Assembly (NCBI RefSeq): GCF_000741645.1
Contig: NZ_JGZD01000001.1
Location: 1-64,000, forward strand
Direction: 5' to 3'
Source: Bifidobacterium minimum
Lineage (GTDB): Bacteria; Actinomycetota; Actinomycetes; Actinomycetales; Bifidobacteriaceae
DNA: 64,000 nucleotides
The notes under the pieces were generated by a model. That model was not told the DNA's origin. It searched no databases and worked only from the letters and a program-made list of their open reading frames with translations. Both the position numbers and the translations under genes were made by a program. The stretch's first letter is position 1, and each line of letters begins with the position of its first letter. Below, in pieces: positions 45,187-55,457 of the stretch.

Positions 45187-46587
45187 ATGGACCTGACAGA
45201 ATCCCCGCAGATCGACCCGCGCGCCGTCAACGCCACTTCGGTGGACGCCCATGATGACACGGGTTCCGACGACGACCAGCAGCTCACGATAACCGCCGCA
45301 AGCTCGAATCCGCGGATGTTCATGCTTCCCTGGTCGAAGCCCCTGTCGGCTTGGCCGCAGGATCTTCTGGTCAACCTTCCGCGAGGAATCTCACGTCACG
45401 TGGTGCGCTTCGTCCACGTCGGCGATGACGTCTACGCCATGAAGGAGATCACCCGGAGCGTGGCGGAGCGTGAGTACGAGCTTCTCCGGCGCCTCCAGAA
45501 GCTGGAGCTTCCTACGGTCACGCCGATAGCCGTGGTCACGGGACGACACGACTCCCAGGGCTCCCCGTTGGAGGCCATGCTGGTCACCCGGCATCTGAAG
45601 TTCTCATTGCCCTATCGCGCGCTTTTCGCCCGGAATCTTCGTCCCGATACGGCCGAGCGTCTTATCGATGCGCTCGCCGTGCTGATGGTTCGTCTTCATC
45701 TCGCGGGCTTCTACTGGGGCGACGTCTCACTGTCGAACGTCCTGTTCCTGCGTGATGCGGATGCGTTTTCGGCCTTTCTCGTCGATGCGGAGACGGGCGA
45801 TCTTCATGCCGCGTTAACCGATGGACAGCGGGAATACGATATGGATCTCGCCCGCACCAACATCATCGGCGAGCTGATGGATCTCAACTCGGGCGCGCTG
45901 CTCCCCAAGGACGTGGACGAGGTCTCCGTCGGGAACCGTCTTGTTGATCGGTATCATTCGTTGTGGGGCGCTTTGACCGACGTCGACAAGTTCAATCCCG
46001 ATGAGATGTGGAAGATAGAGAAGCGGATCAATCGGCTGAATGATCTGGGATTCGACGTGGACGAGCTCGAGATGAAGACCGCTCCCGACGGCAAGAGGGT
46101 CCTGGTCAGGCCCAGGGTCGTCGATGCGGGCTATGCCTCGCGCAAACTGCTGCGCCTGACGGGTCTGGATGTTCAGGAGAATCAGGCCAGGCGTCTTCTC
46201 AACGATCTGGATGCGTATCGCGCATCGACATGGAGGGAGGGCGAGGAGCTGGAGATCGTGGCGACGGATTGGATGCGTGAGGTTTTTGAACCGACGGTCC
46301 ATATGATTCCCCGCGAGTATCGATCGCAGATCGAGCCGGCCCAGTTCTTCCACGAGGTCCTCGATCACCGCTGGTTCCTTGCGGAGAAGGCCGGCCATGA
46401 CGTGCCGATGGCGGAGGCCGTGCGGAGCTACATCAAGAACGTGCTGCCGCAGTACAAGCTTGATGCCGCCGTCATGGACGACATCAACGCGGAGGCCGAT
46501 TCAGGAGTCATCGATGATGACGCGACGTATGCGCAATCCGCCAGTGACATCGAGAACGATCCTGATGCCGCGGTCTGGTCGCACTGA
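45187..46587 (+). CDS. DUF4032 family protein
   Basis: This 466-residue protein belongs to an actinobacterial family annotated DUF4032. The middle region (about residues 65-220) has a kinase-like look: AMKEITRSVAEREYELLRRL, then the RLHLAGFYWGDVSLSNVLF segment, which resembles the catalytic loop (D-x-x-x-x-N) of lipopolysaccharide and lipid kinases, and FLVDAETGD like the DFG. The C-terminal 200 residues contain the DUF4032-specific part. Function is unknown. Families of this type often lie beside rlmB, as here (convergent). Start: ATG at 45187 close to AGGTGG; 45166 is an alternative. Confidence 0.85.
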   Translation: MDLTESPQIDPRAVNATSVDAHDDTGSDDDQQLTITAASSNPRMFMLPWSKPLSAWPQDLLVNLPRGISRHVVRFVHVGDDVYAMKEITRSVAEREYELLRRLQKLELPTVTPIAVVTGRHDSQGSPLEAMLVTRHLKFSLPYRALFARNLRPDTAERLIDALAVLMVRLHLAGFYWGDVSLSNVLFLRDADAFSAFLVDAETGDLHAALTDGQREYDMDLARTNIIGELMDLNSGALLPKDVDEVSVGNRLVDRYHSLWGALTDVDKFNPDEMWKIEKRINRLNDLGFDVDELEMKTAPDGKRVLVRPRVVDAGYASRKLLRLTGLDVQENQARRLLNDLDAYRASTWREGEELEIVATDWMREVFEPTVHMIPREYRSQIEPAQFFHEVLDHRWFLAEKAGHDVPMAEAVRSYIKNVLPQYKLDAAVMDDINAEADSGVIDDDATYAQSASDIENDPDAAVWSH

Positions 46588-46698
46588 CCGCGCGGTCCGG
46601 CTGCACTGACCGGATGATTCACTGACCGGATTGCCGTGTGCCGGCGTCAAGGGCTCTGACGTCGGCACTTGTAACATGCGTACGTGACGTCCCGTGTG

Positions 46699-47706
46699 TC
46701 AGGACGGCCGTTCCTGGGTCGTCGAGGGATCGCTCCCGCGTGCCGATGCCACGGCGTAAAGGCTGATTCCGGCGGCGACTGACGCGTTGAGGGACTCGAC
46801 CGTTCCCGAGATCGGTATCCCGGCTATCGCATCGCACGCCTCGCGGACCAAACGGCTGATGCCTTCGCCCTCCGATCCCAGAACGACGATGAGCGGATCG
46901 TTCTCGAAGCCCGTCTCTCCCACGCGTGCGCTGCCTCCGCCATCAAGGCCGACGGCGAAGAACCCGCGCTCCTTGAGGCTTTCGATGGCTTTGGTGAGAT
47001 TGACCACACGGGCCACCGGCATATGGGCTGCCGCGCCTGCGGACACCTTCCACGCGGCGGCGTTCACCGAGGCGGACCGACGCTCCGGAAGAATAACGCC
47101 ACTGGCGTTGAACGCGGCGGCCGAGCGGATGACCGCACCCAGATTATGCGGGTCGGTGACGCCGTCGAGCGCGATGAAAAGAGGCTGGGCCTCCCTGCGT
47201 GCCCTGTCCGAGGATGCCTGCGACATCGCGGAGCTCTTGCGCAGGGCCTTGTCGACAAGCTCCTCCAACGAGGCGTATTGATACGGCTGGACCTTGAGCA
47301 CCACGCCCTGGTGATTTCGCGATTTCGCGATTCTGTCCATTTCCAGACGGTCCGCCTCAAGCATATGAAGACCGTGCAGGCCCGCGAGGCGGACGATCTC
47401 GCGGGTCCGATCGTCATGCTCAAGTCGCGTGGCGAGCACAAGCTGCGTGCTGGGAACGCCGACCTTCAGCGCTTCAAGCACGGCATTGCGACCGACGACC
47501 AGATCCGTCGCGTCCGAGGTGAATTGGGCCGCGCGACGACGTGCCGCCGTGCGGGGATCCGCCCTGTTCCGGCGATCCGCCGCCTGCTTGGCCTTGTGGG
47601 CCTTGTGGTAGACGCGGTCCTCGGCCTTGGGCGTGGGGCCACGCCCTTTGAGCGCATTGCGATGTTTGCCGCCCGACCCCTTGGTCGGGCCCTTCTTTGA
47701 TGCCAT
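46699..47706 (-). CDS. rlmB: 23S rRNA (guanosine-2'-O)-methyltransferase RlmB
   Basis: This 335-residue SpoU/TrmH-family enzyme has the three family motifs: LDGVTDPHNLGAVIRSAAAF, LIVVLGSEGEGISRLV and IPISGTVESLNASVAAGISL, which form the knotted SAM-binding site. The N-terminal 60 residues are basic (KKGPTKGSGGKHRNALKGRG), as in actinobacterial members, followed by the L30e-like substrate domain. Convergent with the DUF4032 gene. Confidence 0.95.
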   Translation of the reverse strand: MASKKGPTKGSGGKHRNALKGRGPTPKAEDRVYHKAHKAKQAADRRNRADPRTAARRRAAQFTSDATDLVVGRNAVLEALKVGVPSTQLVLATRLEHDDRTREIVRLAGLHGLHMLEADRLEMDRIAKSRNHQGVVLKVQPYQYASLEELVDKALRKSSAMSQASSDRARREAQPLFIALDGVTDPHNLGAVIRSAAAFNASGVILPERRSASVNAAAWKVSAGAAAHMPVARVVNLTKAIESLKERGFFAVGLDGGGSARVGETGFENDPLIVVLGSEGEGISRLVREACDAIAGIPISGTVESLNASVAAGISLYAVASARGSDPSTTQERPS

Positions 47707-47983
47707 ACCCCGTATTGTCCCAGCACCCCGGGATTGTCACGGTCAGCGATGACGGCTTCCGATGATTCCGGGGCGAAATCGTTCTTTCGCCGGCCGCGGA
47801 TTACGCGATTCGTCGGCGTGGCCTCCTCGCGAAGTGACTGACGACACGATAGAGTATGTGTGATGCATTCGTCGGTGCGAAACAATTGACGCGCTGGCAT
47901 CCAGATCCGCGCAGTCCCGGGATTTCCGTCGTTCGGAGTCCTTCCGGAACTGACTACTCCGCGGCCGACCAAGGAGATATAAG

Positions 47984-50920
47984 ATGGTTGGTCCTCAGGA
48001 CAATCCTTCTAACGTGCCCGTATCACAGGCTTACGATGGCGATCCGTCGCTCGCTTCCGCTCAGGACATCGCCAGGACGCTGGCGGTCGATCCCAAGCGG
48101 GGGCTTGATGAGGCGGAAGTCAAGGACAGGCTTAAGAAATTCGGATTCAATAAACTGGCGGAAGCGCCGCAGGTCCCCGGATGGAAGAAGTTTCTTCTTC
48201 AGTTCAAGGATCCGTTGGTGTACCTGTTGCTGGCGGCGACGGCGATATCGCTTGTCGCGTGGTTCATCGAGCGCGCGCACTCGCCGGCGGGATCAGGGGA
48301 GAGCCTTCCTTTCGACGCGATCGTGATTGTTCTGATCCTGGTTCTGAACGCCGTTCTCGGCTACATCCAGGAGGCGCGGGCCGAGCAGGCCGTGGATGCC
48401 CTGGCGCGTATGACGGCACCCCAGACCTCGGTTCTTCGTGGCGGTAGGGTTCTTCATGTGGATACCACGGAGGTGGTTCCCGGCGACATTCTTGTTCTGA
48501 GCGAAGGGGACACCATCTCGGCGGACGGACGCATCCTGACCTCCGCCTCGCTGCGCATCGCGGAGGCCAGTCTGACGGGCGAGTCGGTGCCGGTTTCGAA
48601 GCGCGCCGAAACGCTTGAACAGGCCAAGGCGCTGGGTGACCGCTTCAATATGGTCTTCAACGGCACGGCGGTCACGCAGGGAACCGGCCGCGCCATCGTC
48701 ACGGCTACGGGAATGCGCACTCAGGTGGGCCGCATCGCCGATATGCTGTCGCAGACCGACGACGACGCGACTCCCCTGCAGCGCGAGATGGCTCATGTAT
48801 CCAAGATCCTGGGGATCGCCGTGTGCATCATCGCCGTCGTGGTGCTGATTGCTCTGGCAGCGATGTCCGGATTCCATAGCCTCGACGATGTCATCGAATC
48901 CCTTCTTCTCGCCGTGTCCCTGGCGGTTGCCGCGGTTCCCGAGGGGCTCGCCACGATCCTCACCGTCGTTCTGGCGTTGGGCGTGCAGCGGATGGCCAAG
49001 CACCACGCCATCGTCAAGAAACTGTCCTCGGTCGAGACGCTGGGATCGGCCTCGGTGATCTGCTCCGACAAGACCGGAACCCTCACGCGCAACGAGATGA
49101 CCGTCGAACGCGTCGTCACGGCAAGTGGATCCGTCCAGATAACCGGGACGGGCTACGCGCCGAATGGCCACATGATCGCCATGGACGATTCCGACGCCAT
49201 TCCCGATGGCGTGCGCGATGAGGTCGTGTGCACGCTGGGGGCGGGAATCCTCGCCAATGACGGCGAGCTGCGCGAAGGCGCGGAGCCCGGTGCATGGGAG
49301 ATCGTGGGTGATCCCACGGAGGTGTCTCTGATCGTGGCGGGACGCAAGGTGAAAGCCGACCGCAGGTATGCGGGCTTCTCGCGCGTGGCGGAGATTCCCT
49401 TTACATCCGAGCGTAAACGGATGTCCGTCGTCGCGCGTGATGCTGCGGATTCCGATCATCTGACCATATTCTCCAAAGGCGCTCCCGACGTTCTTCTCAC
49501 CCATTGCACGAGAATCCGTGTGGACGGTGCCGTGAGGCCATTGACGCAGGGGGATCGGCAGACGATCCTCGCCAATGTTGAAAGCCTGTCGGATCAGGCG
49601 TATCGCACGCTGGGTCAGGCCTATCGTCCCTTGGGGACCTCGTCCTTGGCCCAGATCCCGGGAATCACGACCAATGCCGCAGGCCAGGTCACGGAGATGG
49701 CCGATCAGAGCGACGTCGTGGAATCCGAACTTATCTGGGCGGGCATGGTGGCGATTATCGACCCGCCCCGCACGGAGGTGCGTGACAGCATCGCCGAGGC
49801 CCATCGTGCGGGCATACGCACGGTGATGATCACGGGTGATCATCCCCGGACCGCCGCCCGGATCGCCACCGATCTGGGGATCGTCGAGGACGGCGGACGA
49901 GCCCTCACAGGCGACCAGCTCGACGCGTTCACCTCCGAGAAGGAGCTTGATCAGGCCACGGCGGACGTGTCGGTCTATGCCCGCGTGGCCCCGGAGCACA
50001 AGCTGACGATCGTGAAGTCCCTTCAGCGGCAGGGCAACATCGTGGCCATGACCGGCGATGGGGTGAACGACGCCCCAGCCGTCAAATCCGCGGACATCGG
50101 CGTCGCCATGGGCATCACGGGGACGGAGGTCACCAAGGAATCCGCCTCGATGATCCTGGCCGACGATAACTTCTCGACCATCGTGGACGCGGTCCGTGAA
50201 GGCAGAGGCATCTTCGACAACATCCGTAAGTTCCTGCGCTACCTTCTGAGCTCCAACATGGGTGAGGTGTTCACGGTGTTCGGCGGCGTCGTCTTCGCGG
50301 GCTTCCTCGGCATAACCCAACCGGGATCGCAGTCGGTGACTGTGCCGCTGCTCGCCACGCAGCTGCTGTGGATCAACCTCCTGACGGATGCGGCCCCCGC
50401 GCTCGCCATGGGCGTCGATCCGTCGACGGAGGACGTGATGGGCCGACGGCCCAGAACGATGAACGAGCGCGTCGTCAACAGGGAGATGTGGGGCGACGTC
50501 CTCTTCATCGGCGTGATCATGGCGATCGTCACTCTCGTTGGTATGGACATGCATCTCGCCGGAGGTCTTTTCACGGATCGTTCGGTGGGAGGAAGCCACG
50601 AGTACCAGATGGTCGAGGCCAGGACGATGGGCTTCACGATCCTCGTGTTCGCGCAGATGTTCAATGCGCTGGCATCGCGCTCGCATCTTCAGAGCGCCTT
50701 CAATGGCCTGTTCTCGAATAGGATGCTGTGGGGCGCCATAGTCGTTTCGGTCCTGCTGCAGCTCATCGTGATCTACGTTCCGTTCCTCAACACGGCGTTC
50801 GGGACCACGCCGCTCGGACCGCAGGCCTGGATCGAATGCGTGGCGTTGGCGGTTTTCGTGCTCGTCGCGTCGGAGCTGCGCAAGGCGGTGCTTCGCCTGA
50901 TGGGAAACGGACCGATGTGA
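47984..50920 (+). CDS. Cation-transporting P-type ATPase (P2, Ca2+-type)
   Basis: This 978-residue P-type ATPase has ten predicted membrane helices, a P2-type ion-pump layout close to SERCA/PMR1. The phosphorylation site is CSDKTGTLTRNEMT, the actuator motif is ASLTGESVPVSK, the hinge GDGVNDAPAVKSADIGVAMG, and the ion site VAAVPEGLATILTVVLALGV (PEGL). The C-terminal membrane part has NLLTDAAPALAMGVDPS, matching the cation-ATPase C domain. Ca2+ or Mn2+ export is likely but cannot be proven. Start: ATG at 47984 with AAGGAGATATAAG before it. It ends in a strong hairpin facing dcd. Confidence 0.93.
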   Translation: MVGPQDNPSNVPVSQAYDGDPSLASAQDIARTLAVDPKRGLDEAEVKDRLKKFGFNKLAEAPQVPGWKKFLLQFKDPLVYLLLAATAISLVAWFIERAHSPAGSGESLPFDAIVIVLILVLNAVLGYIQEARAEQAVDALARMTAPQTSVLRGGRVLHVDTTEVVPGDILVLSEGDTISADGRILTSASLRIAEASLTGESVPVSKRAETLEQAKALGDRFNMVFNGTAVTQGTGRAIVTATGMRTQVGRIADMLSQTDDDATPLQREMAHVSKILGIAVCIIAVVVLIALAAMSGFHSLDDVIESLLLAVSLAVAAVPEGLATILTVVLALGVQRMAKHHAIVKKLSSVETLGSASVICSDKTGTLTRNEMTVERVVTASGSVQITGTGYAPNGHMIAMDDSDAIPDGVRDEVVCTLGAGILANDGELREGAEPGAWEIVGDPTEVSLIVAGRKVKADRRYAGFSRVAEIPFTSERKRMSVVARDAADSDHLTIFSKGAPDVLLTHCTRIRVDGAVRPLTQGDRQTILANVESLSDQAYRTLGQAYRPLGTSSLAQIPGITTNAAGQVTEMADQSDVVESELIWAGMVAIIDPPRTEVRDSIAEAHRAGIRTVMITGDHPRTAARIATDLGIVEDGGRALTGDQLDAFTSEKELDQATADVSVYARVAPEHKLTIVKSLQRQGNIVAMTGDGVNDAPAVKSADIGVAMGITGTEVTKESASMILADDNFSTIVDAVREGRGIFDNIRKFLRYLLSSNMGEVFTVFGGVVFAGFLGITQPGSQSVTVPLLATQLLWINLLTDAAPALAMGVDPSTEDVMGRRPRTMNERVVNREMWGDVLFIGVIMAIVTLVGMDMHLAGGLFTDRSVGGSHEYQMVEARTMGFTILVFAQMFNALASRSHLQSAFNGLFSNRMLWGAIVVSVLLQLIVIYVPFLNTAFGTTPLGPQAWIECVALAVFVLVASELRKAVLRLMGNGPM

Positions 50921-50943
50921 AGTAGCCCGTGGGGAATACCGCG

Positions 50944-50993
50944 GCCGTCATGTGATGACCCGTCTACGTGGAGGCGGGTCATCACATGACGGC
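50944..50993 (+). terminator. 19-bp perfect hairpin between P-type ATPase and dcd
   Basis: GCCGTCATGTGATGACCCG (50944-50962) pairs perfectly with 50975-50993 across a 12-base loop. It lies between convergent genes and may end both. There is no T tract. Confidence 0.65.
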
Positions 50994-51038
50994 AACGTGA
51001 CTCTGACTCGCGAGGCCGCTAGAGGCCGCTAGACGACG

Positions 51039-51620
51039 CTAGTCCTCGATGCGCGCTCGATAGAAATTCACATATGAACGAGACGGCGTCGGTCCGCGCT
51101 GTCCCTGGTAGTGGGATCCTCTTTCAGACGAGCCGTAGGGATGCTCGGACGGGGAACTCAGCGTGAAGAAGCACATCTGCCCGATTTTCATTCCGGGCCA
51201 CAGCTTCACAGGAAGCGTGCTCACGTTGGACAATTCCAGGGTGATATGGCCTTCAAAACCGGGATCGATGAATCCGGCCGTGGAATGCGTCAATATCCCC
51301 AGACGTCCCAGAGAGCTTTTGCCCTCCAAGCGGGCCGCGATCGTGGCGTCCAGCATGATTCGCTCCCATGTCGACGCGAGTGCGAACTCACCCGGATGGA
51401 GGATCCAGGGCTCATCCGGAGCCACTTCGAATTGCTCGGTGAGAGCGCCCTGGTTCTCGGCTGGATCGACGTACGTGTACGCGTGGTTGTTGAAGAGTCG
51501 GAAGAATCTGTCAAGCCGGACATCGATGGAGGCGGGCTGAACCATATCGGGACTCCACGGGTCCAGCGTGATGTGGCCGTCTGCCTGGGCGGCGAGAATA
51601 TCTCGATCGGACAGCAGCAT
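51039..51620 (-). CDS. dcd: dCTP deaminase
   Basis: This 193-residue trimeric enzyme deaminates dCTP; many actinobacterial members go on to dUMP and release pyrophosphate (dUMP-forming). Conserved blocks are [20 protein letters not shown] at the start, [16 protein letters not shown], the active-site [20 protein letters not shown], and the trimer region [20 protein letters not shown]. Start: ATG at 51620 after AAGGAGAA. Confidence 0.96.
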   Translation of the reverse strand: MLLSDRDILAAQADGHITLDPWSPDMVQPASIDVRLDRFFRLFNNHAYTYVDPAENQGALTEQFEVAPDEPWILHPGEFALASTWERIMLDATIAARLEGKSSLGRLGILTHSTAGFIDPGFEGHITLELSNVSTLPVKLWPGMKIGQMCFFTLSSPSEHPYGSSERGSHYQGQRGPTPSRSYVNFYRARIED

Positions 51621-51739
51621 GGGTTCTCCTTGAATGTGTCTTTGGTCTGACTGCATCTCGCTGATGACGGTTCCGCGAGACCGCTCTGCCAGTTTAGCCT
51701 CTTTTGGATGGAGGAACCCCGCAGGGAGTTCAGGCAGGA

Positions 51740-51765
51740 AGCTTCGTCAGGGAGCTTCGTCAGGG
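51740..51765 (+). repeat. 2 x 13-bp tandem repeat
   Basis: AGCTTCGTCAGGG occurs twice, at 51740-51752 and 51753-51765, in the spacer between dcd and the esterase gene. Confidence 0.9.
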
Positions 51766-51853
51766 AGCTCGGGTATGGAGGGCGCGGCCGATGGGGGTGG
51801 CCGCTTTCGCCCGCGGATGTCGCCCGTGCGGATGCCGGCGGTAGAGTGGAGCC

Positions 51854-52609
51854 ATGTCAGAGCGTCCCGATTGCCTTCCCGGCCGTGCCTCATCCGTGGT
51901 TCCTGGTGTTTTCGGGGATCGCCTCGAGGTGAGCCATCAGCGATGGTCGCGCGGCGGGGGACGTTCCGCGCCCGGACGCCCGCTTTTTCTGTGTCTGCAC
52001 GGGTGGGGATCCAATGAGGATGACATCACGGACATCATGCGCTATATCGCGCCGTACAACGATTACGTCGCGTTGCGCGCGCCTCTCACCCTTCAGGAGC
52101 CGCAGGGTGATGCGTTGCGTCGCGTCGCCGGAGCATACTCATGGTTCCACGATGCCGTGCCGGTCGGAGAGGATCTCGACAGGGATGCCTTCGCTGCGGC
52201 GTGCGCCATCGATCGTTGGGTCGCGGACCATGTCGCCGCCGATAGGGATGTCGTCACGTTGGGCTTCTCCCAGGGTGGGCTTCTTGCCGTCCATCTGCTG
52301 AGAATCAACGCCAGTCGATACCGTGTCGCCATCTCCCTGTCGGGTTTTCTGGCGCCACGGATCATCAAGGAGAGCGCTCCGGACGATGACCTTCTTGCGG
52401 AGCGGAACACGCCCGTGTTCTTTGGCTACGGACTCGCGGATACCGTTATCCCCCGTTACGAGATATACGCGATGTCGGCGTGGCTGGACGAACACACGTG
52501 GCTCACGTCGCATGGGTATCCGAGACTTGACCATTCGGTGAGCCTCGAGGAGTTCGCCGACATCCGTCAGTGGCTGGTGATGAACGACATATCGTCCGGA
52601 GTGATCTGA
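51854..52609 (+). CDS. Alpha/beta-hydrolase, carboxylesterase/phospholipase family
   Basis: This 251-residue serine hydrolase of the acyl-protein thioesterase/YpfH-like (Abhydrolase_2) family has the oxyanion HG in PLFLCLHGWGSNEDD and the nucleophile in VVTLGFSQGGLLAVHLL. The Asp of the triad is probably in FGYGLADTVIPRYEI, and the His is in RLDHSVS near the C-terminus. Substrate unknown; short-chain esters or acyl groups are likely. It stands alone between convergent neighbours. Upstream lies a 2 x 13-bp tandem repeat at 51740-51765. Confidence 0.88.
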   Translation: MSERPDCLPGRASSVVPGVFGDRLEVSHQRWSRGGGRSAPGRPLFLCLHGWGSNEDDITDIMRYIAPYNDYVALRAPLTLQEPQGDALRRVAGAYSWFHDAVPVGEDLDRDAFAAACAIDRWVADHVAADRDVVTLGFSQGGLLAVHLLRINASRYRVAISLSGFLAPRIIKESAPDDDLLAERNTPVFFGYGLADTVIPRYEIYAMSAWLDEHTWLTSHGYPRLDHSVSLEEFADIRQWLVMNDISSGVI

Positions 52610-52657
52610 TAGGGCCGAGGCGGCGGCCCGCCCAATGGCGGAACGCCTCGGGGATCG

Positions 52658-54733
52658 TCAGAGCTCCGATTCGGCGTCGACCTGCATGACGTAGACGTTG
52701 CGTCGGAGCTGCCGGATCTGCGTGCGGTTGATGGTGCCGGCCTCGAACATGTCCTGGATGATGCCCAGCTCGATGGCATAGCTGTCGCGCTTCGCCTGTT
52801 CGGTCTGCATAATCGCCTCGGCGCTGTCGGATACGTTGGGTCTGTTGCGCAGCGACGCCTCCGCGCGGCGGTAGTCGAGGATCAGCGTCGAGCAATGCTC
52901 CGTCCTATAGACGTTTCGGCCCATCTCCTCGTAGAGGCGATCGATGACGTATTCCATGGCGTCGACCTGTATCGATCGCATGGCCGCGTACACCCTGTTC
53001 TCGCTCAGCAGCGGGGTGGTGCGGAGTATCACTCCGCCGCCACGACGCGCGAGGATGGTCAGACGTCGCTGGATGGCCCTGAATCTGCCGCGTATCTGGG
53101 AGACCGTCCGTCGTGTGGGAGCCGCCGATGACGTGTGTCGCAGGGTGTTCATGATGTGATCGAGCATGCGCTCGCAGGCTTCGATCTGCAATTCCGGGGT
53201 ATCCTGTCCGTCGGCGATCCCAAAGGCCTTGGTCCGTTCCAAACGCTCTTTGACGTAGTCCTTCTCCCAGTGCACGGCCTCGATCTGCAGCTTCTCGAGA
53301 TCCTGGGGATCCGATGCCCCCATGCGCTGCTTGAGCCGGGTGATCCGTTTGGTGTAGGAGTCGATGACGTGCAGCACGGAACGACGGTTCTCCGGAGTGA
53401 CGCGTCCCGTGAGCTCCTCGACGGTCCGCCGGAGGATGTCGATGGTGATCTGCGTCATCTCCGTCGACGCCGTGGCATGGTTGGGCGCGAGCAGAGGAAG
53501 GAGGAAATTGGCGAGAAGCAGGGTGATGATGATGACGCCCGCGGCGATGAAGATCAGCTCGTCGCGCATGGGGAAGGCATCGCCGTTCCCAAGGACGTAG
53601 GGGATCGTGAACATCAGGGACAGCGTGATCGTCCCCTTCGCACCGCCCACGGTCATCACGGCCGCCGACCTCCACCGCGCGGCCGTCATGCGGCGCCGTC
53701 GTCTGGTTTTCTGATCCTTCGCCAGCCGGAGCATCCCGGTGACCCAGAGGAATCTCATCCCGGTGACCACGGCGGATGTCAGGATGATGATTCCCAGAAG
53801 AAGCACGTTGCTGACCCCGGGATTATCCCAGCTGGTGCTCATGGCCTGTGGAAGCTGCATGCCAAGGAGAATGAAGACCGATCCGTTGAGGCTGAAGGAG
53901 AGCACCGACCATACGCTGTCGGCGACGATGTTGGTCCGTGCGACGTTGGGACCGATGCCGGTCCGGTCGAAGCGCACCGTCAGCCCCGCCGCGACGACTG
54001 CGAGGACGCCGGACACGTGGGCCAGATCCTGTGCGCCGAGGTAGACGAGGAAGGGGAGAAACAGCTCCATCAGTATACGTGTGGTGGTGGTTTCCCAACC
54101 AAGCGATCGGGAGGTCTCGAACACCCAGTTCGCGATAAGACCCACGACGATGCCCACCGCCGTTCCGCCGACGAAGGAGATGAGGAACTGCTCCGCCGCG
54201 TGGTCGACCGACAGCGTTCCGGTGACGGCGGTGAGAATGGAGAACTGGAACCCGATGATTCCCGAGGCGTCGTTGAACAGGGACTCGCCTTCAAGTATCC
54301 CGAGTTGGCGCGGGGACAGCGAGGCCTCATGACTGAGGGAGGACACGGCAACGGCATCCGTCGGACCCAGTGCCGCCCCCAATGCGAATGCGGCGGCCAA
54401 AGGCACTGCGGGCCACACGAGATTGATCGAGAACCCCACCGCCACCATCGTGGCCAGCGCCAGACCGATCGCCAAGGACAACGACAGCCCCAGAGTGTTG
54501 AGAAGCGCGGTTTTGTCGATCCGATGCGCCTCGAGATAGAGCAATGGGGCAATGAACAGCACCATGAATAACTCGGGCTCCAGGCGCGCCTGCGGGAAAA
54601 TGGGGAGCAGCGTCGTCAAGGCCCCGATGATGATCTGAATCAGGGGGGTCGAGACCCGGGGGACGAATCGGCTGATGAAGGATGAGAGCACGACGGAGCC
54701 CACGATGCATAGGATCAGCGTCAAAACGTCCAC
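52658..54733 (-). CDS. Na+/H+ antiporter, CPA1 family
   Basis: This 691-residue membrane protein has about 12 transmembrane helices (residues 1-420) followed by a cytoplasmic C-terminal region of about 270 residues rich in helices. The CPA1 transport motif is AAALGPTDAVAVSSL. The conserved ILEGESLFNDASGI contains the ion-binding Asp pair region. It exchanges Na+ for H+ for pH and sodium tolerance. The GTG at 54733 follows GGGAG; a GTG at 54748 is possible. Confidence 0.93.
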   Translation of the reverse strand: MDVLTLILCIVGSVVLSSFISRFVPRVSTPLIQIIIGALTTLLPIFPQARLEPELFMVLFIAPLLYLEAHRIDKTALLNTLGLSLSLAIGLALATMVAVGFSINLVWPAVPLAAAFALGAALGPTDAVAVSSLSHEASLSPRQLGILEGESLFNDASGIIGFQFSILTAVTGTLSVDHAAEQFLISFVGGTAVGIVVGLIANWVFETSRSLGWETTTTRILMELFLPFLVYLGAQDLAHVSGVLAVVAAGLTVRFDRTGIGPNVARTNIVADSVWSVLSFSLNGSVFILLGMQLPQAMSTSWDNPGVSNVLLLGIIILTSAVVTGMRFLWVTGMLRLAKDQKTRRRRRMTAARWRSAAVMTVGGAKGTITLSLMFTIPYVLGNGDAFPMRDELIFIAAGVIIITLLLANFLLPLLAPNHATASTEMTQITIDILRRTVEELTGRVTPENRRSVLHVIDSYTKRITRLKQRMGASDPQDLEKLQIEAVHWEKDYVKERLERTKAFGIADGQDTPELQIEACERMLDHIMNTLRHTSSAAPTRRTVSQIRGRFRAIQRRLTILARRGGGVILRTTPLLSENRVYAAMRSIQVDAMEYVIDRLYEEMGRNVYRTEHCSTLILDYRRAEASLRNRPNVSDSAEAIMQTEQAKRDSYAIELGIIQDMFEAGTINRTQIRQLRRNVYVMQVDAESEL

Positions 54734-54929
54734 GGGTTCAACTCCCACTGCCGATGGATGTACCTAATTGATGGATGTACCTCATACTGTACGGTGTCCT
54801 CGTCGGTGGATGGTTACGCTTCGAGCGGCGATTGCGCATGTGAGGCCGGGTTATGTGAGGCCGGTAGCGGGTAGTGCGCGGACGCCTCCGGAATGCGCCG
54901 TGGGCCTCCGCGGCGCTAGTGTGGGCTTC

Positions 54930-55457
54930 ATGAGATATGACAAAGGGATGACGGAGGCCCTGGCCTTGGCCGGGCAGGCCGGGCGGGTGGGCGAGGTGCC
55001 CGTCGGAGCCGTCGTCCTGGATGCGTCGGGGGTCTGCATCGGCAGGGGCCGCAACCGACGCGAGACCGACGACCCTCTTGCCCATGCGGAGATCGAGGCC
55101 ATTCGTCAGGCCTCCAGGGTGGTTCGTGTCCGGTCGGTCGGCAATGGTGGTGCGGTAGCTGGTGGTGCGGCCACCGGTCGGGCCTCCTTGTGGAATCTCG
55201 CGGGCTGCACCCTGATCGTTACTCTGGAGCCGTGCCCTATGTGCGCGGGCGCGGTTGTCCAGACGCATATGGACAGGGTGGTCTTTGGCGCCTGGGATGA
55301 GAAGCTTGGGGCCTGTGGATCGGTGTGGGACATACCGCGGGACCCGCATATCGGGCATCATCCCGAAGTCGTTGGGGGGCTGCGCGCGGAGGAGTGTTCC
55401 GTGCTGTTGTCAGAGTTCTTCAGGGGTCGGCGCTCCGAGGGGGGACCCGCGCTCTGA
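54930..55457 (+). CDS. tadA: tRNA-specific adenosine deaminase TadA
   Basis: This 175-residue zinc deaminase converts A34 to inosine in tRNA-Arg(ACG). The zinc-site motifs are DPLAHAEIEAIRQA (HAE) and LEPCPMCAGAVV (PCxxC). There is a 30-residue insert between them. The C-terminal helix (LRAEECSVLLSEFFRGRR) is typical. Start: ATG at 54930 (MRYDKGMTEALALA); the frame goes on upstream but that part lacks resemblance. Confidence 0.95.
   Translation: MRYDKGMTEALALAGQAGRVGEVPVGAVVLDASGVCIGRGRNRRETDDPLAHAEIEAIRQASRVVRVRSVGNGGAVAGGAATGRASLWNLAGCTLIVTLEPCPMCAGAVVQTHMDRVVFGAWDEKLGACGSVWDIPRDPHIGHHPEVVGGLRAEECSVLLSEFFRGRRSEGGPAL

Noticed and set aside
48293..50686. 797-aa minus-strand frame opposite the P-type ATPase
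   Set aside because: Shadow of the ATPase; His/Arg/Asp-rich without known motifs.
53135..54571. 478-aa plus-strand frame opposite the antiporter
   Set aside because: Shadow; charged low-complexity composition, no motif.
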